DNA of 64,000 bases from Quercus robur (taxonomy: Eukaryota; Streptophyta; Magnoliopsida; Fagales; Fagaceae), in the NCBI RefSeq assembly GCF_932294415.1, contig NC_065535.1:7849001-7913000 (forward strand). Reading direction: 5' to 3'. Below the pieces are notes generated by a model. It did not search any database, was not told the origin of the DNA, and worked only from the letters and a program-made list of their open reading frames with translations. This document shows positions 58,801 through 64,000 of this stretch, piece by piece. How positions within the stretch are numbered: the first letter of the stretch is position 1; every line of letters starts with the position of its first letter. The position numbers were made by a program, and so were the translations under genes.

Positions 58801-59719
58801 ATACCGATGGCCAAATATGCAGAAAGAAGCACAAGAATATGTGAAAAAATGTGACCAATGCCAAAAATTTGCACCAAACATTCATCAGCCAGAGGGAGTC
58901 TTTAATCCTCTGTCTAGCCCTTGGCCATTTACACAATGGGGCTTGGATATTGTAGGTCATTTCCCTAGGCAGCAAGGAATAAGAGATATTTACTAGTCGA
59001 CACGGATTACTTTACCAAATGGGTTCAAGCTGAACCATTGACAAATATCAGGGACGTGGATACCAAGAGATTTGTTTGGAAAAAAATTGTCATTCGGTTT
59101 GGGATCCCTCATATACTCATCTTGGACAATGGACTTCAGTTTGACAGTAAAGCTTTCAGGAGGTACTGTTGCGACCTGGGAATTATGAATAGGTATTCCA
59201 CTCCGACTTATCCACAAGGGAATGGACAAGCCGAGACTATCAATAAGGTCATAGTGAGTGGACTCAAGAAAAGATTGGATATTGTAGGTCAACAGGGGAG
59301 ACACTCTTTCAATGACTTATGGAGTCGAAGCTGTTATTCCTTTGGAGACTGAATTCCCCACATTGAGAATGAATTCTTTCACTCCAAGCAGTAATGATGG
59401 GCTATTGGAGAAGAGCTTAGACTTCATTGAAAAACGAATAAAAAATGCCATGGTCCAATTGGCCTATTATCAACACAAGTTCAAGCAAGGGTATGATGTC
59501 AACGTGAAGCAAAGGCCACTAGTACCTGGAGACTTAGTGTTAAGAAAGGTTTTGGGTACTACAAAGAACCTAGCATGGGAAAAGTTAGGGCCCAATTGGG
59601 AAGGGCCATATTGCATCACCTTGGTGGCTGGAATAGGTGCATATCATCTTGAAGACCTAGACGAAAATGTTGTGCCACACCCCTGGAATGTAAATAACCT
59701 GAAAATATATTATTATTAA
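55880..59719 (+). mobile_element. pol region of the Gypsy element (fossil)
   Basis: The domains in order are a retropepsin-like protease (about 55990-56320, around VLVDHGSGIEIMYPD); reverse transcriptase (about 56780-57460, with EKWRVCVDFIDLNKACPKDP); RNase H (about 57500-57850); archaeal-type RNase H (about 57960-58300, WRVYVDNATNHRGSGVGLIL); and integrase (about 58700-59719, with the CDQCQKF zinc-binding part, the DNGLQFDSKAF core and YPQGNGQAE). The C-terminal part has LGPNWEGPYCI. The region is broken throughout. Confidence 0.85.
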
Positions 59720-59799
59720 TGAAAGTTTTCCTTGTCACATTCTCGTTTATTACATTATTCATTGAGCTTCCTATTATTTTTATTTTGAATATCAAACAA

Positions 59800-60600
59800 A
59801 CCTTGGTTATACCTAACACCTCGGGCCATATACCTTAGGTAAATTAATATCTCCAAACATCTTTCTAAATATTAAAAAAAAACATTAGTTATGCCTGATT
59901 CCTCGGACCACATACTTTGGGTAAATTAATACTTAATGACATCTTTCTAAATATTAAATAGAACCTTAGTTATGCCTGGTTCCTCGGACCATATGCTTTA
60001 GGTAAATTAATACTTCCTAACATTTATCTAAGTGTTAAACAGAATCTTAGCTATGCCTGGCTCCTCAAACCACATACTTTGAGTAAATCAATACTTCCTG
60101 ACATCTATCTAAGTGTTAAACAAAACCTCAATTATGTCTGGTTCCTCAGACTACATGCTTTGGATAAATTAATACTTTATGGTATTTTCCTAAGTATCAA
60201 ACAGAAACTTGATCATACTTGGATCCGCGGACCACATACCTTGCGTAAATTGATATATTTTAATCATTTTTCTAAGTGTTAAACAGAACCTCAGTTATGT
60301 CTGGTTTCTCTGACCATCTACTTTGGGTAAATTAATACTTCACGATATTTTCCTAAGTATCAAACAGAAACTTGGTCATGCCTGGATCCTCAAACCACAT
60401 ACCTTGTGTAAATTAATATCTTTTAATCATTTTTCTAAGTGTTAAACAGAACCTCAGTTATGCCTGGTTCCTCGAACAATCTACTTTGGGTAAATTAATA
60501 CTTCATGGTATTTTTCTAAGTATCAAACAAAACCTGCATTATATCTGGATCCTCAGACCACCTGTCTTGAATAAGTTAACACTTTTTATTGATTATTTAA
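59800..60600 (+). repeat. ~85-90 bp tandem repeats after pol
   Basis: About nine units share TTAGTTATGCCTGGTTCCTC, GGACCACATACTTTGGGTAA, ATTAATACTT and TTTCTAAGTGTTAAACAGAA, from about 59790 to 60590. Repeats between pol and the 3' LTR are a known trait of Tat-lineage elements. Confidence 0.85.
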
Positions 60601-60980
60601 GTGTCTAATAGGATCAGCCATGCTGAATGATATGGATTTTCATTAAAGTGACATGATTAATAGCAAGCTCGTGAGCATCACTTAAAGCATTTGAAAGTAT
60701 ATCCATGCTCTATTTACGATCTGATTATTGTATCCAACTCTTTTAACTTAGTAATGGGAGGAGAGTTAGGTGGAGTCTGACAAGAATGGGTGTTTTACCA
60801 TTTATATACATGAATGGAGCTATATCTCATTTCCAAGTTAGATGAGTGTTAGAGAAGACAGAGACTATGTTAAGATCAATACAAACAGATATGAAAGAAA
60901 AACTTATAATTATCATTGATTTGAGCCTTAGGAAGAGGCGAAGTTGATTTCATAGTATCAAACTAAATTACAAGTTCTGG

Positions 60981-61027
60981 AAAAAAAAAAAAAAAAAAAA
61001 AAAAAACAACAACAACAACAACAACAA
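60981..61027 (+). repeat. A tract and (CAA)n microsatellite
   Basis: A run of about 26 A followed by about seven CAA units, at the boundary between the tandem-repeat region and the antisense coding region of the Gypsy element. Confidence 0.85.
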
Positions 61028-61069
61028 AAGACAATTCATGGTTTCATCTTTATTACAAGTTTATCTTTT

Positions 61070-63540
61070 GGAGTCTTGGTGGGCTGGGAGGTTGCTGTTT
61101 CTGAGGATCCTGAACTCTTACCTTTGGGGTCTTCCTTGGCAAGGATGGGGAGAGTTGCCAAAAACCAACTCTATGTTTTAAGAACCCACCCCTTCCTTGG
61201 AAGAATCCTTGGGTGCATCCGAGGGCTTGGTCATCTCGGGGGCGACCTCCTTAGAGACTTCTTTCTCTTTATCAGCTGGGTCGGCTTGCTCTACCATCTC
61301 CTGAGGACTGTTGGAGTGAACAGGGTCCTTGGACGAAGCCTCTTCAATAGGGCTTGCAACTTTGGGGGTTGCATCATCTGGGGAGGCCGAGGAGCCTAGT
61401 GCCTGAATTACAGGGGGGTAGTACACATTCTCCGCTCTCCTAAGTGCCGAGGAGGCCTTAACCCCTACCAGGTTAAGAGCCTCATTCCACACTTGAAGGC
61501 AGTATGCTCTACACACTCCCGAGACCTCGGCCATGAGGGCTTCCTCGGTTTCAGCTACCCCCATGACGTAGCCTTCTTGTTCGGCTTGATCCTTGGCCTT
61601 CTCAGCATCCTCCAGTTTCTTCTTTAGCACCTTGATTTGCTCCCTAGCAATGACGAGCTCATCCTCAGTCAGGCGAAGTTGCTTGCGCTGATCCTCTCCA
61701 CATTATCCACTGCTGCCTCGGCGCTTTTCCTACCCCTTTTTGCCTCGATGAACTTAGCGTCAGACTCCTTTAATCTCTTCTCGACCACCTTGAAGGCCTC
61801 AATAGCAACAACTCGCCTACCCTCCTCATCCTTCATTTGTCGGTGGGAGGCATCCACCAACTCCTCGGCTCTAAAAGTATTTTGAATAGCCTGCAAAAGA
61901 AACTTGGCAGTGAGTATATATATATAAACTTAGCTTGAAAAGCTTACCATTTCGAGTTCGAGGTCTCTCTTTAGACTTAGAAACACCTCGTGTTTCTTCA
62001 TGGTCCTCAGATTGACTATGTCCTCGGGCAGTAGTAGAGCTTGCTCTACAGCATCTGCCATGTACCCGGCCTTACCCTTTTGAAAGTCCCTGATTGATGA
62101 ATTCGCAGGGAAGGGGGACTCGTTTAGCATTAGAGGGGGGTTCTAGTTTGGAACTCTGGTGCGAAGATCACGTCCCTTCTCCCCAAGCGCCCCATTGCTC
62201 AAGGACTTTGTCTGGGTGGTCTTGGCTATTTTAGCCCCTCTTGGAGGCTCATTCTCCTTAGGGAGGGCACTTCGGCCCTCTTCCGTCACATCCTTCCCCT
62301 TCTACTCTTGTTTCCTCTTCTTATCTGCGAGCTCTTGCTGAGGGTCATAAGGAGTGGGAAGGGAGGGGAGTTTAGTTTGAGCAGCCCCCTCGGGCGCCTT
62401 TCCCCTAACTTGGGACTCTATCACCTCCATGAGGCTGGCCCTAGGTTTGTGTTGTATCCCTATATCTTCTTGTATCTGACTCACTTAGGCAGAGGGGGAG
62501 TAGCTAAAGCCCTCAACAAGAACTTCTGAGGATTGAAGGTAGCTGAAGACTTCAAAATTTTCTTCGAATTCAAAGATGTCAACTATCTCTTCCTCCTCCT
62601 TGATGGCAGGTTGTGATGGTATGACCTCTTTCTCGGCAGCTCGCTGAAATGGCAACGCTACCTTGGGTATGCCTTCGGAAATAGGATCGATAATGAGGAC
62701 ACCTTCTGGGATAGGACCGATGATGAGAAAACCCGAAGCGATGACACTTATCTGGTGTAGGCGAGGGTCCTTTGCTTTAATTACGCACTTAGGTGTCTGG
62801 AAGCTAGACGAGATCAACGTGTATCCTAGGATTAAGTGGGCTGCTCGTAGTTGACCGTCCTCGTGTACAAAAACCTAGGCTTGGAGTATTTTGTCTAGAC
62901 TCTCCTTGTTGACCAGATTGAAGTTTGGTTCGGTAGCATGCCTATCTACAAAACCATCAGGAAAACAAAAAAGGCTGTCAGAAATGGGAATGGTACAAAT
63001 CAAGGGGAAGGGGGTAACTTTAAAATAATCATCCTAGACCTAAAACCCCAACTGGCTGCCCCTCTCTCGTCGGGCAGGGGAGGCCATTGTGCCATTCCCC
63101 TAACATGATTAAGAAATCCTTATTCAGGCTTTTGTTGGATTCAGGGAGGCATTGAATGAGCCTAACTTGGGGTACCTAGACTTTAAGTAATACCCCTGCC
63201 CCTTCAGGTGGTGGAGGTTGTAAACCCAGTTGACATTATGATGGATAAGCCCTAAGCCCATCTTTTTATTAAGGGCGTCTACACTCCCTAGAATCCTAAG
63301 CATGTTTGGGGCACACTGAATGGGAGCTAACCTATGAGCTCTAAGGTAATCCCTAGTTACGGTACCCATGGGAATTCTCATCCCATCCTCTATAAAGGCA
63401 ATCATCAGGATTACCACTTCTCCCTCTTGCCTTTTCTTGTGTCATTCTCCTTCCTTACAATACCTAATGGACACTCCTGGAGGAATCCTGTACAGAGCTC
63501 AAAAAATTTCTATTCCCTCCTCGGAGTCTAACAAATAGGT
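61070..63540 (-). mobile_element. Antisense coding region of the Gypsy element (fossil)
   Basis: Several minus-strand open stretches have protein-like composition, unlike the surrounding sequence. At 63124-63417: FIEDGMRIPMGTVTRDYLRA and ILGSVDALNKKMGLGLIHHN. At 62485-62817: a segment with SSSFQTPKCVIKAKDPRL. At 61178-62130: Glu/Lys/Ala-rich text with heptad-like spacing, predicted coiled coil (for example EELVDASHRQMKDEEGRR). I recognise this as the additional protein that many Fagaceae Tat-like elements carry between pol and the 3' LTR on the opposite strand. Its function is unknown. This copy appears broken. Confidence 0.65.
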
Positions 63541-64000
63541 GAATCTACCCATTCCTGAGAAAAACTTAGATGTACTAAGAAGATAATGAGAAGGAAGAAG
63601 AGCCGAGGAGAAAAAGGCACAGAGAAAGAAAAATAAATGGAAAAAGTAAATGAAGATATTTGTAAAGACTTACGTAAAAAAAAAGGGGAACTGATCTCCT
63701 CGGACTAGCTCTTGGTATTTATGAGGGCACAGGTAGTTTGGGTAAGTCTGTAGGTTCAGTGTATGAGTGCTAAAGTGAGATAAATGATTGATTTGAATAA
63801 TATTTATATCAAAGAGGGAGTTACAAATGGGAAAATTCCAGCCCGGATTCTAGCAAATTCCTTAGCCATTGGATCCGCATCGCACCGTAGATCATAGGGG
63901 ACATGGAGCCATAAAAATTTAATAAAGGCGCATCTCGTATGCTGAAGCGTCAGGACCATGTATTGGACAGTTAAAAAGATATTTGCGCATTTAAAGGTGA

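Larger units (their letters stand above)
53601..64000 (+). mobile_element. Broken Ty3/Gypsy element, Tat lineage, runs off the right edge
   Basis: Order seen: 5' LTR (53601-54417), primer-binding-like TTGGCGTCGTCTATGGGA, gag region, protease, reverse transcriptase, RNase H, a second (archaeal-type) RNase H, integrase, a tandem-repeat block, then an antisense coding region. A second RNase H before the integrase, absence of a chromodomain, repeats after pol and an antisense coding region are features I associate with the Tat (Ogre/Retand-type) lineage. The coding region is clearly broken, with roughly ten or more breaks. No 3' LTR lies within the window, so its age cannot be judged from LTR comparison. 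Confidence 0.85.

Noticed and set aside
1-64000. tRNA, rRNA and microRNA genes
   Set aside because: I saw no cloverleaf with paired A and B boxes outside the SINEs and no rRNA sequence. A microRNA hairpin cannot be judged by eye at this length.

Overview
The window is nuclear DNA of a woody eudicot: intron-bearing host genes, AT-rich spacers, and many hAT, Helitron, CACTA, SINE, LINE and LTR-element remnants. The cytochrome P450 CYP82 copies, and short hAT elements with gene-flank-like ends that I recall as very common in oaks and chestnuts, point to Fagales (probably Fagaceae). That placement is recollection, not a computed result.

Layout. 0.6-5.8 kb: a hAT MITE, then a ~4.1 kb non-autonomous Helitron with both ends recognisable. 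5.9-28.7 kb: a decayed CYP82 tandem cluster. One copy looks intact (two exons, 525 codons, 18566-20685); at least five other pieces are broken. Their flanks, introns and promoters recur as diverged segmental repeats. Copia LTR remnants (9.9-12.3 kb) and the 3' end of a CACTA transposon with an acidic tandem-repeat array (12.6-14.4 kb) separate the pieces. 29.5-34.7 kb: a nest in which a LINE-type RNase H tail was split by a hAT element and by a solo LTR, which itself received a second solo LTR; the LINE tail is also tandemly duplicated. 38.1-43.1 kb: an intact eight-exon gene, a UspA-domain plus receptor-like-kinase-fold protein whose DFG motif reads GFG, so probably a pseudokinase. 45.4-47.0 kb, minus strand: an intronless seven-WD40 protein of the JINGUBANG type with a Q/N/H-rich tail. 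53.6 kb to the right edge: a broken Ty3/Gypsy Tat-lineage element with 5' LTR, gag, pol (two RNase H domains), a tandem-repeat block and an antisense coding region; its 3' LTR would lie outside the window.

Function. The three host genes are unrelated: a specialised-metabolism monooxygenase, a signalling pseudokinase and a WD40 regulator. The rest is mostly a record of duplication and insertion. Several insertions can be ordered because a paralogous empty site or a target-site duplication survives. I found no convincing tRNA, rRNA, CRISPR or prokaryotic-type feature and no clearly new biological system. The least ordinary items are the Helitron, the antisense coding region of the Tat element, the pseudokinase, and the hAT element amplified together with its flank.
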